DNA of 64,000 bases from Septoria linicola (GCA_024114885.1 CP099420.1:2976001-3040000); one strand, 5' to 3'; positions 1 to 12,321 are shown, numbered from the stretch's first letter. Numbers and translations are program-made. The notes: generated by a model from the letters alone, not told the origin.

Positions 1-2034
1 CAGAGTCAAACAGAGTGTGAAGGAGCGTCAGAGGGAGAGAAGAGAGATATAGACACACGCGGCGAAAGGATGCACAGCATAGCATAGCATAGCGCAGCAC
101 AGCTTCGGTGATGAGCGCATAAAAATTGGTGCCCGGCATCACAGGCTCCCTCTCCCTCGCTCCCTTTCGTGAGATTGTGATCCTTGCGCGCACGCGGCGG
201 ATACCAGGCTGTGCTTTCTTCCCTTCATCAGCTCCATCCATCTCAACCACTAACTACATCTCCACCAGAGCATTCAATGTGACCAGGACGTCTCTGACTC
301 TCTATCACATCTCGACATGTCCTGCTGCGTACACTGCGCTGCGCCGTCAGAGTAGCAGCATACCGCCACACGTTACTCACGCGGCAGCACCGGAGTGCAG
401 CACCAGAGGACAAGGAGCACGGCATGATCGGCCTCCGCTCGCCAAGCTGTCCCGTCATATGATGACCTGTTGCACCATCCATCCGCATCCGTTGTGCGAC
501 CGCCAAATACGTAGGCAGTGGCAATGGCATATTGCCGTGAGCTGTGGGCTGTACGGCACAGAAACGACGCCCGCGAGCACTGTAACATCGAATCTGGCCA
601 GCTTTACGATCCGCCATGTCCAGGCTCAAAGATGGCGTTAATCGCGCCTCTCACTCACTTGCTGAGATCCACTCAAGACACGTCCTAAACATGCGGCTTT
701 CGATATCGTTGTGTGTGTGTACTATCGGTCTTGCAAAGCTGATGCTGAGCACAGTCGTGGACTGCGACAGTCATCCGATGCCTTTGAGTTCGGAACTCTA
801 CCAACTTCTTGACCGGCTTTTGCTACTTCAACTTCAAGAAATCGACTCCAAGACTGCTAAAGTAGGAGTGGGTGCGGTTCCACGGAACCTGCTCATGACA
901 TTGGAGAACAATATCAAGTCAACATGGCTGACTATAGTCGGATCATTGAGGGGTTAAAGTCCGCATTGATTTCTTGGCTTGGGTGAACAGACGAGTGGGG
1001 AGTTCGACATTGAGCGAGCACTAGCTGTACGAGCAAGCTTGCAGAACAGCGGAAAAGCACAGTGGCTGCAAGCCTCGACGTCAATCCTTGCATAGACTAC
1101 AACCTGGCCTCGTTGTGATGCGCTGTGAGAGGCCCGCGACTGCCTTAAGCGTGCTGGACTTGCCTGTCGCCCTGACCATGCGAGCGATGACCATCAATGC
1201 CAAATGTTACGCCACAGTATTATATCTCTCAGTCGGCCCAGATGGTGTGGAGCATCTATTTTCCGACAATAACGTTGCCAGAGATCGAGTACACACCGAG
1301 GACATATCAAGAAAAGGGAACCGGTTGGCATCGCGACAGCACTGAGTGCCGTCGAGATCGACCTGGAAATCTCGCTAGGTTGCGTCTCACGATGATATGC
1401 TCAGCACTCACGAGTTTCTGCCGCTGGCGACAAGCCTCTCCAGTCCTCCCAAGCGTGAGAACCGCGTGTATATACGCTTTACAGGCTGAGAATCAGGAGA
1501 CATATTGGCAGCTCTGCCAGGGGTAATCATTACTCGTCACTGTCGAGCCGGCCACAAACGTCATGCAGGGGCTTGTGGCGCCACATGACGCTGAGTCGTA
1601 GCAAACGGGCGCGAGTTCACTCACCCTGCTCTCACACAACACATATGCGGCGGTACATGACTCGCCCATAACGCTCTCGTGGCCTCTCCACAGGCCGCTC
1701 GGGACGACTTTGGTTGTCACCAATCATAGCACTAGTGTTATTGTACGAAAAGGTGGCTGCTCTCACAACAGCAGTCGACTCCAGCACAGATCATATCGGC
1801 CGCGAACCCGGAATATGTCCCAAATCGTGGACCGAGCGTTGTGCTTTTCCCATATCCGCGAGTCGGTTCATCGTGATGGTTAGGAAGTGCTGTTGCTACT
1901 GCAAGCTGACCGAAATCTTGTTATCAACGAGAGCACTGCAGCGCATGCATCTAAAAAGTTTGGCCCTAATATACACATTCGTATCTACAATTACATGCGC
2001 AAGGCTGTTCGTCAACTCTCGTAGCTCATTGAAT
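1..2034. other. Gene-poor balanced-GC flank, no supported gene
   Basis: This stretch has ordinary base composition, unlike the DNA after 5630. Short ATG frames exist on both strands, the longest being 126-641 (+). None shows a domain, a signal peptide or a convincing fungal start context, and overlapping frames on the other strand are equally long. I therefore call none of them a gene. The first 170 bases contain purine-rich and pyrimidine-rich tracts and a short AGCAT tandem. These resemble the 5' flank of a fungal gene lying to the left of the window, which is inference only. A spliced gene could be hidden here, but I could not build one. Confidence 0.5.
76..103. repeat. Short AGCAT tandem repeat
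   Basis: Three exact AGCAT units (76-90) are followed by degenerate AGCGC/AGCAC units. It is a minor microsatellite in the balanced-GC flank with no visible function. Confidence 0.8.
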
Positions 2035-2412
2035 CTAGCAATATTCCCACTCCGGGTTTGACTCGCAGTACTTCGCCCTCAGTTGTCTCTGCACGCATTC
2101 GTTCTCGCACGGCTTGTTGCGAGTGATGTCGGCAAGGTAGCAACCATCCTGAGCTCCGGTGTTTGGTTCGAGGTCGCCACAGCTTCGTCCACAGGTGCCT
2201 TGCGTCACAGCTACACAAGCGTTGTAGTCATCAAGGTCGCCTCCAGAGCAGTCTCCGGGACCGACGTCGCACACGGCACATTCGCAATCTTGTCGCTTCA
2301 GCACTGAGAAGGGGCTGAGTAGGCCAGCTTGCTCTGTTGACAGAGGACTGGCGATTGCAGGCATGGCTGCGAACAAGGCCAGGGCGAGCTGGATGATAGT
2401 CGTGGACTGCAT
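2035..2412 (-). CDS. Small secreted cysteine-rich protein, effector-like candidate
   Basis: Predicted 125-residue protein with a hydrophobic signal peptide (about residues 1-22, with AMPAIAS at the cleavage region). A short propeptide follows, ending in a Lys-Arg pair at residues 39-40 that fits a Kex2 protease site. The mature part (41-125) is small and acidic and has 12 cysteines: 43, 45, 48, 55, 66, 74, 78, 91, 102, 106, 116 and the last residue, 125. This could form six disulphides. The frame stays open upstream to 2685, but I chose the ATG at 2412. It starts directly with the signal peptide and has the fungal-type context CAACATG, while the 91 upstream residues look non-coding. No intron is needed. 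I do not recognise a named family. Size, secretion and cysteine content match the general profile of fungal apoplastic effectors, but role and activity are unknown. The AT-rich repeat island begins about 3.2 kb away. Confidence 0.75.
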   Translation of the reverse strand: MQSTTIIQLALALFAAMPAIASPLSTEQAGLLSPFSVLKRQDCECAVCDVGPGDCSGGDLDDYNACVAVTQGTCGRSCGDLEPNTGAQDGCYLADITRNKPCENECVQRQLRAKYCESNPEWEYC

Positions 2413-3866
2413 GTTGCCGGTGTGAGTTTCTGGGTGATGTCTGGGTAGTGTTAGTACTGTTGAAACGGTCGATGAATTGATTGGCAGATTCTCACTGGAT
2501 TGTCTCGTGTCGTCTTTGAATGCTTTGCTAGCTATGTTTTGAAGTGATGATGGCTGAATATAACTTTTGCAGATGTGGCCGGTCAGGACCTGTTTATCTG
2601 TTTCCGTTGCCTCAAAGATGTTTCCACTCCCGTCATGTTGCATACGGTACGCTGATTTCATTACATCCACCTCGTCACCTGTCATGCTGTTGTCTGGACA
2701 CTAGAAACTCACGAGCATGAGCATCGAAGGCCGATCCCAGCGTGATGACATCGCTGGCTGAGTTGGTATGGCGCTACGCTGGGCACTAAAGAGGGTGTCG
2801 ACCATTGCTTTGAGGCATTGTCTTTGACTTTCGTCATGTTTGCCACATTGCTTGACCATTGTACGCCTACGTTGCATTGATCTTCCATTGCAGCATCACG
2901 CGGCATACACGTGGTAGCCCGGTTCAGCAAGTCTGCGTTGGTGGCGTGACCGTGGCAGGTGCCAAGGACGTGGCTGAGTGTGCTATCCTGCGTGAGCCAA
3001 GCCAAGATGGATCCTGATGACTATGCCAAGAGGACCCTCAGAGAGACTTGGGCGGCCCTCGTGTTGGAGTTGTGGAGACAGGGTGTAGTTCATATGGCTT
3101 GGCTAATGCTGATCTGATCGCAGAGACAAGCAGCGATGTGTCTATCAAGCCAGCGACGTGGAGCGCCAGTGCCTTGCCATTCCTATGGGAGAAGCTAACA
3201 CGATCGTAGGCGGCGGAGCTCTTTGTTATCTGCCCAGGCTTTCATCCAATCTGCTCAAGGATGTGTGTACAGCAAAGAGTCCCGAGAGGTGATCTCCGCT
3301 CAATCGCCTCCTCCAGCCCTGAGAGGAATTTTGGCTGCTCTGTCCGGTCATGTAGCTATCCACTACAAAATCGCTTGGTTATGTATATCTGCAGGAACGC
3401 TTTCGCTTACGTCGTCAGCGATCAGCAGCTTCACTATCATAAAGATCAGCCTGGAGATTGACTTCGATGCCCACAGCAACCAGGCAGATGTATGACATAT
3501 GGCTTCCTCGGAAACTAGATGGCAGTGATCATTGTGTATGACCAGCGTTCCGCAAGCCGGTGTGTATACAATATGGCCGACGCACCTGCAGCGTTGTTCT
3601 CGGTTGAGTAAAACCTGCAATACGTAAGCATATCGCGGGATCCAGCGTTATAGGAGCGCTACGAACACCGAAGCTTTCACGCACTTGTATCTACAAGCTG
3701 AGACTTGACGATACGGCCTGACGGGTGGGGGTGAAGAGACTAGCACGGGCCACATTTTAGCGCGGCTCAGCCAGCGAAGCTCCTCCACATCGAGGCGCTC
3801 AGCTGTCAGCACCTGAAACCATCTCTCTTTAGCAGTCACTGCTGCCTTCATCGTACGAATGTTAGC
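2413..3866. other. Intergenic region between the two genes
   Basis: Balanced-GC DNA between the minus-strand secreted-protein gene and the plus-strand 578-residue gene. The two genes are divergent, so both promoters should lie here. I see no strong TATA-type box. Several short frames on both strands (for example 2709-3005 minus and 3223-3495 plus) have no recognisable domain and are probably chance. A possible small spliced frame at 3007-3209 is listed separately. Confidence 0.5.
3007..3209 (+). CDS. Possible small two-exon gene (weak)
   Basis: An ATG at 3007 opens a frame that can be spliced: exon 3007-3082, intron 3083-3123, exon 3124-3209, giving 53 codons plus a stop. The intron would be 41 bases with a GT donor, CTAAT and CTGAT branch-like sequences close to the end, and a CAG acceptor. 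The start of the predicted peptide (MDPDDYAKRTLRETWAALVL) looks amphipathic and helical. The intron is shorter than most fungal introns, the donor is weak and no domain is visible. It could equally be a gene relic or chance. Confidence 0.15.
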
Positions 3867-5603
3867 ATGGGCGGCAAAGAAAATTGTGAAGACACTGTTG
3901 AAGGGGACTGTGCCGAGCGGATGTTTCAGCATATCAAGGCTCAGCATGATAAGCTGTTGAACGAGCTCCAGCATGAGAGCACACGTCTCGAACAGGAATG
4001 GTTGCGGGAGACCAGCAGAAGTAGCAACAGTGCTGGACCTTTTTCTGCCTTCAAGAAGTTCATTGACGACGGTCTCAGCTCCATCTCTCACGCTCTACAA
4101 GAATTTCCGGCCAACGCCGCTGAGCTGACCTCCAGAATGCAAAGAGAACAGGATTGCTGGCGCGCTGAAGAGCAGGACATTTCCAAGAGATGGACCGGCA
4201 GTACAGACTCACCAGATCACGTCCATATGGAGCAATCTAGAAGCACACAGCGAGAGCAGGAGGAAGCCATCGAATCAGCTGCGGAGTTGTTGGACATTGC
4301 ACATGAGCTTAACGCTCATATCCCGCCCTCGAGAGTGAAAGCACTGTATCGCGATGATAGTGGTGGTCCGGGAGTCCTCGACATGATTGAGAGCTTGTCA
4401 ATGATCTCGCCAGAACAGCCGCGATGGCTTTCTGTTGATTGGTTCAAGCGCGACCCTTACTCTCCTGTCAGGCTCGAAGCTCACCCTGCTCTAGGACGAC
4501 ATGGCGCAAAGTGGCGAGCTGCATTTGAGGATCTGCTAAAAGCCTCACTCGATAAGCCAGTGGGATCTATCGAGAGAGTCGGAATGAGGGTACCCTACGG
4601 TCGGCCACAATCTACTTACTACGGACCAGGTCTTGACTGGATGCTCAGCTTGCAATGTCGCGGCATTCTGCCATCGCAGCTTCCTCGATATTATGGATCT
4701 TCAGAAGCATCAGACACTATCAGGATGGCTGTGTATCCTTCAGTTATGCTCGGCGCGAAGCACCTCTTATCCGCAAAGTCTCTCGCCAGTCTTCAACCAG
4801 CAGATACCGTGCTAGCTGCTGACTTCCAGGACCTAGTGTCAGCGGTGGGCACGAAGGCCACTGCCAATACTGAAGCTGAACCTCTACCTGTGCGCGTCGA
4901 TCCGGATACAGAGCAAGATCTGTACCAATCTTCGTATTTGTTCCCTAGAATTGATTCAACTGAACATTTCCGTGGCGAAAGAGCAGATGGTAGCACCGCT
5001 AACGAGTCGCCGACGTCTAGAAATGACCGCCTTGAAGCAGCCTTATTACGACGTGGCGTTGATCTGGCTGGTCACGAGTTCGAGTCATTTGCAGCCACGA
5101 AGCCCAGCTTTGAAGAGCTCGTGGAGAGAGTGCTCAGGCTGCAAGAAGAGCATGACAACCTGGAGCAACTGACTGGGCAGGCGTGGAATAGCACAACGCC
5201 TGAGCCCATTGCGGAGGAGCCTCGCACGCAGGACCAGCTTTGGAAAATGTTCGAGGATAATGTTGGTGAGGCCAATCATCGTGTGTCACGATCGGGCATG
5301 TGGTCGGACAAGTGCAGCCTGCCGCCGTTGGCAAGACGCAGTGACCAGATCGAAAAGTCACCAAATGTCGCTCCTGAGCAAACGCCAAGTGTGCTTGCCG
5401 CCCTAACGACAACACACACAACGCGCCACCCGGATGGGACAGTAACGATTAAAGTCGTATTGAAGCAGCGCTTCAGTGATGGCAGGGAGGAGACTTTAGA
5501 GAGCTTTCATACCCGTACAGAGGAGAGCGTCACCGTGCACGACGAGCAAAGAGGTGTCAAGAAGCCTCCTCAGACGAAAGGCTGGTTTTGGAAAGACACC
5601 TGA
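3867..5603 (+). CDS. Conserved-looking fungal protein of unknown function, 578 aa
   Basis: A long intronless frame starts at an ATG with A at -3 and ends in TGA. I do not recognise a catalytic domain. The protein is hydrophilic, with no signal peptide or membrane segment. Residues 15-110 are charged and probably helical. A Trp- and Pro-rich block around 185-260 (WLSVDWFKRDPYSPVRLEAH, then YYGPGLDWML) looks like a folded core. Residues 425-445 could form a short coiled coil. A C-terminal block at 514-549 (HPDGTVTIKVVLKQRFSDGR) has the feel of a conserved beta-rich motif of ascomycete hypothetical proteins, but that is from memory and unverified. A short WFW-containing tail closes the protein. 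Codon use and length argue for a real gene. It sits directly at the edge of the repeat island: AT-rich DNA begins within about 30 bases of the stop, yet the coding sequence shows no obvious RIP-type stop codons. Confidence 0.85.
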   Translation: MGGKENCEDTVEGDCAERMFQHIKAQHDKLLNELQHESTRLEQEWLRETSRSSNSAGPFSAFKKFIDDGLSSISHALQEFPANAAELTSRMQREQDCWRAEEQDISKRWTGSTDSPDHVHMEQSRSTQREQEEAIESAAELLDIAHELNAHIPPSRVKALYRDDSGGPGVLDMIESLSMISPEQPRWLSVDWFKRDPYSPVRLEAHPALGRHGAKWRAAFEDLLKASLDKPVGSIERVGMRVPYGRPQSTYYGPGLDWMLSLQCRGILPSQLPRYYGSSEASDTIRMAVYPSVMLGAKHLLSAKSLASLQPADTVLAADFQDLVSAVGTKATANTEAEPLPVRVDPDTEQDLYQSSYLFPRIDSTEHFRGERADGSTANESPTSRNDRLEAALLRRGVDLAGHEFESFAATKPSFEELVERVLRLQEEHDNLEQLTGQAWNSTTPEPIAEEPRTQDQLWKMFEDNVGEANHRVSRSGMWSDKCSLPPLARRSDQIEKSPNVAPEQTPSVLAALTTTHTTRHPDGTVTIKVVLKQRFSDGREETLESFHTRTEESVTVHDEQRGVKKPPQTKGWFWKDT

Positions 5604-6293
5604 TCTTAGTCTCTTTGATCAACGAAGGTATCTAGGTAATATATAGTATTAATGAAACTTTACTATTTTAGGAACGCGAAAGGTATACGAGCTCGCTAAA
5701 ATTATTAAGAGTAGAGAATTAGCTCGGATAGATAGAATAGTATACTACTAGCGATATAGGTTAGAATATTATAACGAGTACGCGACTAATTAGAATCGTA
5801 GAAGTCTAGTATAAACGATATATAATATTATATATATAATAGTAATTTATAGACGAGAGGACTATCTCTTACTCTCTCTCTTATTCTTATATATATCTAA
5901 GATCTCTTTATATCGATTTTACTACTACTCGTATATATAAATATTTATTATAATACGTCTTATAATAATTATCTTTTCTCTACTTATATTTATTATATTA
6001 AACTTTATTATAGTTTTACTAGTATTAAAGATTAGTAAAGTCGTATAGACTATATTAAGAGTTATTAACTTAGAAATAGTATTATACTACTAATAATATC
6101 GACTATCTTCTTAGAACTTCTATAACTAAAACTTCTAGTCTTAGTACTCTACTTTTAAAGATAAAAAGGTTTTTCTTAATAATATTAAGAGAAAAAAGAT
6201 CTACTACTAAGTATAGTATAAGTCTTAATAGATAGTAGTAGAAATAGGTTTCTAGAGAAGATTATATAGATATTAGTAGTTACTAAATAGATA
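5604..6293. repeat. RIP-mutated AT-rich DNA at the island edge
   Basis: Composition changes within a few tens of bases after the stop at 5603 to DNA dominated by TA, CTA and TAG with few CA or TG steps. A handful of CG steps survive around 5675-5820. No frame or recognisable element is visible. The segment is the left half of a target split by Copia copy A1 and continues at 12604. The 3' end of the gene ending at 5603 must lie here or in the short junction. Confidence 0.7.
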
Positions 6294-6298
6294 GGTCT

Positions 6299-6575
6299 TA
6301 TTAAAAGTAGAGAGCGTATTATATACTATATAATATTAAGGAGAGTATAGTATAGTAAAGAAGAATAGGGGATTAATCTTAAACTAACTTATATATATAG
6401 TATAGTAGTAATATACTAGGAACTAAATATAAAGTTAATTAAGTTAGTTATCTAAGAAGAGAAGAAAGAGAAGTAAGATATATCTCTTACTAAGCCTTAG
6501 GTAGATACCTTAGGTATCTAGAACTATACTTAAATATCTATATCTAGACTAACTATCTAGAATATATTCTTAATA
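6299..6575 (-). repeat. A1 left LTR (3' LTR)
   Basis: 277-bp long terminal repeat, direct repeat of 12322-12598. The differences I noticed are C/T or G/A transitions. Confidence 0.95.
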
Positions 6576-9500
6576 CTCCTACTTATACTATATAGTTAGA
6601 TCTTTCTATAGATTATCTATAATACTTAAGTACTAGCTCTAATCTTAATTAGTTATTAAGTACTTACTTTTTAGACTAATAACTAGATAGTACTAACTAT
6701 TAATCTAATAAACTTTCTATACTACTATCTCTTATAAAAAGGTAAAAGAAATACCTTCTATAAGATCTTTCTTCTCTCTTATATAGAAGTAGATTATTTA
6801 GGATATAGACTATCTAGTAAGTTACTCCTATCCTTTCTTATAGCTAATTCTAATAGCTCTCTAGATTCCTTATAGCCTAGTCCTCTACTTAGTTATATTC
6901 TATATAGCTTCTTAGTTCCCTAATAGCCTTTAGAGTATACTATTCTTAGCTATAGAGATCTTATATTAAGCTAGAGAGTAGAGTAACTATATACTAGTAG
7001 TAGAGATAATAGCTACTATAGAGGAGATCTTTAATATTAACTAGTACTTAGCCTTAGAAGGTATCTAGTTTAGCTAGGTACTATATAGTAATATTATAGT
7101 TAGTAATAGGTCTAATATTAGTAAGAGTATTTAGGACTTTATAAAGTCTAACTAAGAAGGAGTTAAGTAACTAAAATCTTTCTTTTAGACTTCTCTTAGT
7201 TTAACTCTAAGGCTTAGAGTTATTTTTTATATATCTCTTATATAAGGTAGAGCTATCTTATAAACTTCTAAAACTATAGTCTATTCTTTAGCTTAGTAAG
7301 ACTATCTACTACTATCTCTTTTATATTTATATATTCTATAGAGATAAGTCTATTCTACTAGAGCTTTCTTATAGTATTATATAAGATATTAATATATTTA
7401 GACTTATTATAAATATATAAGTTCTTAACTAGAGTAAGAGTAGCTTAGTTATTACTTTTTAGCTAAATTAGCCTAATTCTAGTAATAGTTTCCTAGTTAC
7501 TAAGGATCCTTAGTTAGTAAGAATATTCTTCTACTAACTCTAGGTATCTAAGCTCTCTTAAAAGAGTACTAAGGAACTATAACTATTTTATATATACTCT
7601 TATAGCTATATATTTAGCTTCTATTATAGATATAGCTATAGATTTCTACTTCTTACTTATCTAGGAGATTAGTATACTATAAAGGAAGAAGATATATCTA
7701 AGAATTAAGACTCTATTAGTCTTATCTATTATATAGTTAGAGTCTATATATCTAGTAAGATAGCCTTAACTATTTCTTAAGTATCTTAGACTAAGGTCTA
7801 GGTTTAATCTTAGGTATCTAGTTAGCTTCTTTAGAGCCTTTATATATCCTACTATTAGATTACTAATATAGGAGCTTAATCTTCTATAGGTAAATAAAAT
7901 ATCTAGTCTTATAATAGTTATAAGCTATATCTATATTCTAATAATAGATTAGTACTTCTATTTATTATACTTTTTATTATTTAGTCTAGTAGGCTTTAGA
8001 CTTTTATAGCTATCTATTAGTAAAAGAGTTAGTAATATAGTTTCTTAGCCTATTTCTATCTTAGCTAGGTTCTCTTAAATATAATATTTCTAGTTAAGTT
8101 TTAGCTAGCCTTACTATCTATTTCTTATTAGTCTTATTCTAAGAATCTTATCTAGCTCTCTAAGATCTTTAATCTTAAAGACCTTACTAAGTTAGTCTTT
8201 AAACTAGAGGATATCTTCTAGTCTCTCTATAGTAATAGATATATTATTAATATAGATTAGGATTATTAAGTCTTTCTTTTTCTTATAGATTAGAAGATAT
8301 AGATCTACTTCTAATTATCTAAATCCTATTCCTTTTAGCTTTAATATATATAGCTAATTCTAGTCTCTTATAGCTTACTTTAGCTTATAGAGACTCCTTA
8401 GAACTTATAAGACTATACTAGTTAGTAGGTTAATACCTAGTAGTAGGATTATATAGATATTCTTATATAGGATACTCTCTATAAATATATTATTTATATC
8501 TACTTAGTATAGAACTAGGTCCTTCTTATAGACTATAGCTATAAATCCTCTTAGAGTATCCTACCTAACTATAGAAGTAAAAGTTTCTATATAGTCTACT
8601 CTATACTTTTAGAAGAACCTTTTTATAACTAGTCTTACCTTAAACTTTTTAATAGCTCTACTAAGCTTTCTCTTAATATTAAAGACCTATCTTAAGGTAA
8701 CTAAGTTAGCCTCTTTTAATAAGACTACTATAGTCTAGGTATTATTACTTATAAGTATATCTAGCTTCTTCTAAATAGCTTCTTACTAGAGATAACTCTA
8801 TTTAGGATTACTTACTACTTTCTTATAGTTTCTTAGGATTAGAACCTTCTATTTATATATTCCTACTTCTTTAGTAGTAGAGAATATAATCTCTTTAACT
8901 TCTTTTAAGAATTCTAAGTTCTATAGAATATCTAGATTAATAGAGCTTATAGCTAAGAAAAAAGCCTAATACTCTAGAAGTATTTCCTTATCTAGCTAAC
9001 TATTCTTATCTAGCTTAAGCCTAATTAGCTTTAGCTTTTAGTTAAATCTATTAAGTTCTTAGAATACTTTCCTTTTTCTAAAGGTTTACCTTAGAGCTAT
9101 CTACTTATAATCTATCTTTATAGTTTCTTAGATAGAATTTTTAGATTCTTTCTTAACTTTCTTTTAATTTAGGAATTTTCTATACTCTTCTATATCTTCT
9201 AGTAGAGGTAGAAGTTATATAAAGAGTTTCTTTCCTTTCTAAACCTATATTAATAGCTAGAAGAGAAGAGGCTTCTACTAGCTTAGACTAGAAGTACCTA
9301 AGGTACTTCTACTAGCTTATAGAGTAGGCTAGCTAATAGTTCTTAGCCTTCTAATAGGTCTTCTTTCTAAAGCTAAACTAGAGAGATTCTAAATTTTAAT
9401 ATTTAAGTCTAATTCTCTATCTAGCTTATCTTTAAAGAAGATTATATTAGTATACTACTTAATAGCCTTTATATCTAGCTTCTAGAACTTCTATACTTTT

Positions 9501-12306
9501 ACTATATTATTATAGTATCTAATAAATATAGTATCCTTTCCTCTATTTATTAGTTTATTACTTCTTACCTACTAAGGCTATACTCTTATATCTATATATA
9601 CTATAGCTCTATATCTTTATACTTTAAGGTAGGAGACTATTAGTTTAATCCTATTAAAAGCTTTATTAGGTAAGAGCTTAAATCTCTTAATATTAGATCT
9701 ATTTAGGAGCTTATTCCTTATATATATCTATACTTTAAAAGCTTCTAGCTAAAACTTAATAGATATCTTACTTTCTTTAAATATTACTCTAATAGAGGCC
9801 TCTAATATTTAGATAGACCTCTTAACTACTCTATTATAGAGTAAATTATAGGCCTTAGTTAGCTTAAGAGTAATTCTAAAGTCCTTCTTCTACTATTTAA
9901 TTAAAGTAGTAATCTCTTTAGTATTATTAGCCCTTATAGACTTAAGGAGTACTACTAACTATTTTTCTATCTTAATTCTCTAGTTCTAAAAAATAGTTAG
10001 TATATCTAATCTAGCTTTAAGTAGAAATACCTATTTCTTTCTTAAGAAATTATTAATAATCTTAAGCTACTATATAAAACCTTTTACTAATAATAGTAAT
10101 AGTCTATAAATATCTACTAATATAAGAGCTAATCTTTTAAGTCTTCTCTTAATAGACTTACCTAGGTATTTCTTTATCTTACCTATTATATAGATCCTAT
10201 ATTTATACTTTTCCTAGTTAGGAATTAGAATTCTTTTCTTTAAGTTAGTAACTTTATAAAGGTTTAAGAGTAACCTTCTTCTAAAGTATATAAATCTTCT
10301 ATACTATAGCTTCTACTATTTTAGATCCTTCTCTAATAGAGTAGTATAGGTATTATTAACCTCTATAGGATTATATAGTAAGTAATATAACTTTTCCTAT
10401 AGAAGAGGTAATATCTTACTAATAAATAGAATATCTCTAACTAGCTTAGTCTTTATAACTATTTAGCTATCTAGAGAGATAAGAGTAAAATTAGGCTTCT
10501 AGACTCTAAATTACTTACTAAACTAATCCTATAATATAAGATTTACTTTAAGATTAAGAATAAATAGTATCTTATTAAATAGAACTTCTCCTTCTAAGAT
10601 TCTCTTTATCTATACTAGTCTAGAGTAGGTTATATAGAGATATCCTCCTTCTACCTTAATCTATACTTTCTTTCTTAGTAGCTTTACTAATCTAAAGAAG
10701 GATAGTTAGTTAGTTATATAGAATAAGGTATAGGAATCTAAGAGCTATTCTTAGAGTAATAACTTGCCTTTAGTCTTAATTATAGAATAGGCTAACTTAT
10801 TTTAGTTATTATTATCTTCTAATAGGGAATTATTATTACTTCTAGAACTAGAGTAAGTTCTAGAATTAGAACTAGAACTAGACTCCTAGGCTAAGAATCC
10901 TTTCTTTAGAAGCTTTCTAGACTTTTCTATTCTCTAGAGCTACTTACCTATTCTCTAGATAACCTTCTTTAGCTTATTATATAATAATAACTTATAGATA
11001 GCTTTCTTAATATATCTAGTATTTTTTAGTAAAAGGGATCTTCTAACTCTCTCTCTAAGGAATAATCTCTAAGGGTTCTTCTAGTTCTTAGTACTATTTC
11101 TCTACTAGGATAGTTTCTTAGTAGTAGAGAGGTTAGAATAATCTTTTAACTAGTACTTCTCTTTCTTATAGAGCTAGTATATTAGTAGAGACTTTCCTTA
11201 GTAGAGCTATCTAGAATAGAATATAGCTAAATCTATATCTATCTTATCTAGATTATTTCTTACCTCTTAGGACTTAAGTAGAAGGAGAATAGTATCTATA
11301 TCTAAGAATAGTTAGGTTATAATAGTATTCTTAGCTATTTAGTATAATATAGGTAGAGACTATAAAAGATATTTTAGCTTTTTCTCTTAGCTCTAGTAGT
11401 AAGCTTCCTAAGGATTAATCTTAGTAATCCTCTTACCTAGGCCTCTAAGGTATCTCTATACTTCCTTAATTATCTTATTAGGTAATATCCTAAATATAAT
11501 AAACTACTTAATTAGATCTATAGTATAGGACTTTAGGACTCTATTATACTTATTCTAGAGAATTATCTATATCTTAGCTACTAGTATAGTAATATACTAT
11601 ATCTCTAGCTCTATCTTATTATCTTTACTAATACTATATCTAATACTAAACCTATATACTATATTATCTTTTAAGAAGTATTAATTCTAAGTAATATATA
11701 TCTAGAGACTAGTATCCTACTAAACTATATATAGGTTCTCTCTAATAATTAGTTAGCTAATTACCTAGAACTAGTCCTTCTCTTCTAGCTTATCTATCTA
11801 TAGCTTAAACTATCTCTTCTAGTTAGTTCTATCTAGAATTAGAATCCTTTAGCTCTTCTTATCCTCTTAGTCTATTATAGAAATAGATAAATAGAATAAA
11901 TAATTAGTAGAATACTTTAGACTAGCTAAGGATTCTAGAGAAGAGTAATTTCTTATAGTAGAGAGACTAGCTCTAAGAGATAGAGATTTCTTATATTTAG
12001 GAAATTACTAAGACTTAGATCTTTCTCTCTTAGTAGAGTTTCTATTACTAGGTAGTAGGAAGGCTAAGTAGCCTCTTCTAACTCTAGTAATACTAGGTAT
12101 AATAGTAGAGAACTAGGTAGGTATTAATAAAATAGAAATATACTACTATCTTATAGAGATCTTTACTAACTTATATACTACTAGGTATAAACTAGCTTCG
12201 TTAGTAATATAGTTAGAGAAACTTCTAGGCTCTAAATGTTTTCTATAAACTATAAGGGATATAAGTAACCTATACTAATATAGGTTACTCCTATTTAGTA
12301 TATAAA

Positions 12307-12321
12307 CCTAGGCTTATAACC
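12307..12321 (-). other. A1 primer binding site, half-tRNA iMet type
   Basis: On the minus strand this reads GGTTATAAGCCTAGG and touches the LTR. Reversing TG-to-TA and CA-to-TA changes gives a complement of the initiator tRNA-Met anticodon arm, not its 3' end. Confidence 0.75.

Noticed and set aside
126..957. Overlapping frames 126-641 (+), 243-629 (-), 373-588 (-) and 616-957 (+)
   Set aside because: No domain or signal peptide, and similar lengths on both strands. They look like chance frames in balanced-GC intergenic DNA.
1088..2061. Short frames at 1088-1345, 1197-1526 and 1714-2061 (+) and 1493-1723 (-)
   Set aside because: No recognisable protein features; mutually overlapping and unsupported.
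2413..2685. 91-residue N-terminal extension of the secreted-protein frame
   Set aside because: It would bury the signal peptide inside the protein. The internal ATG at 2412 has a good fungal context and starts with the hydrophobic leader.
4633..5421. Frames on both strands inside the 578-residue gene
   Set aside because: Shadow frames of a longer, better supported coding sequence.
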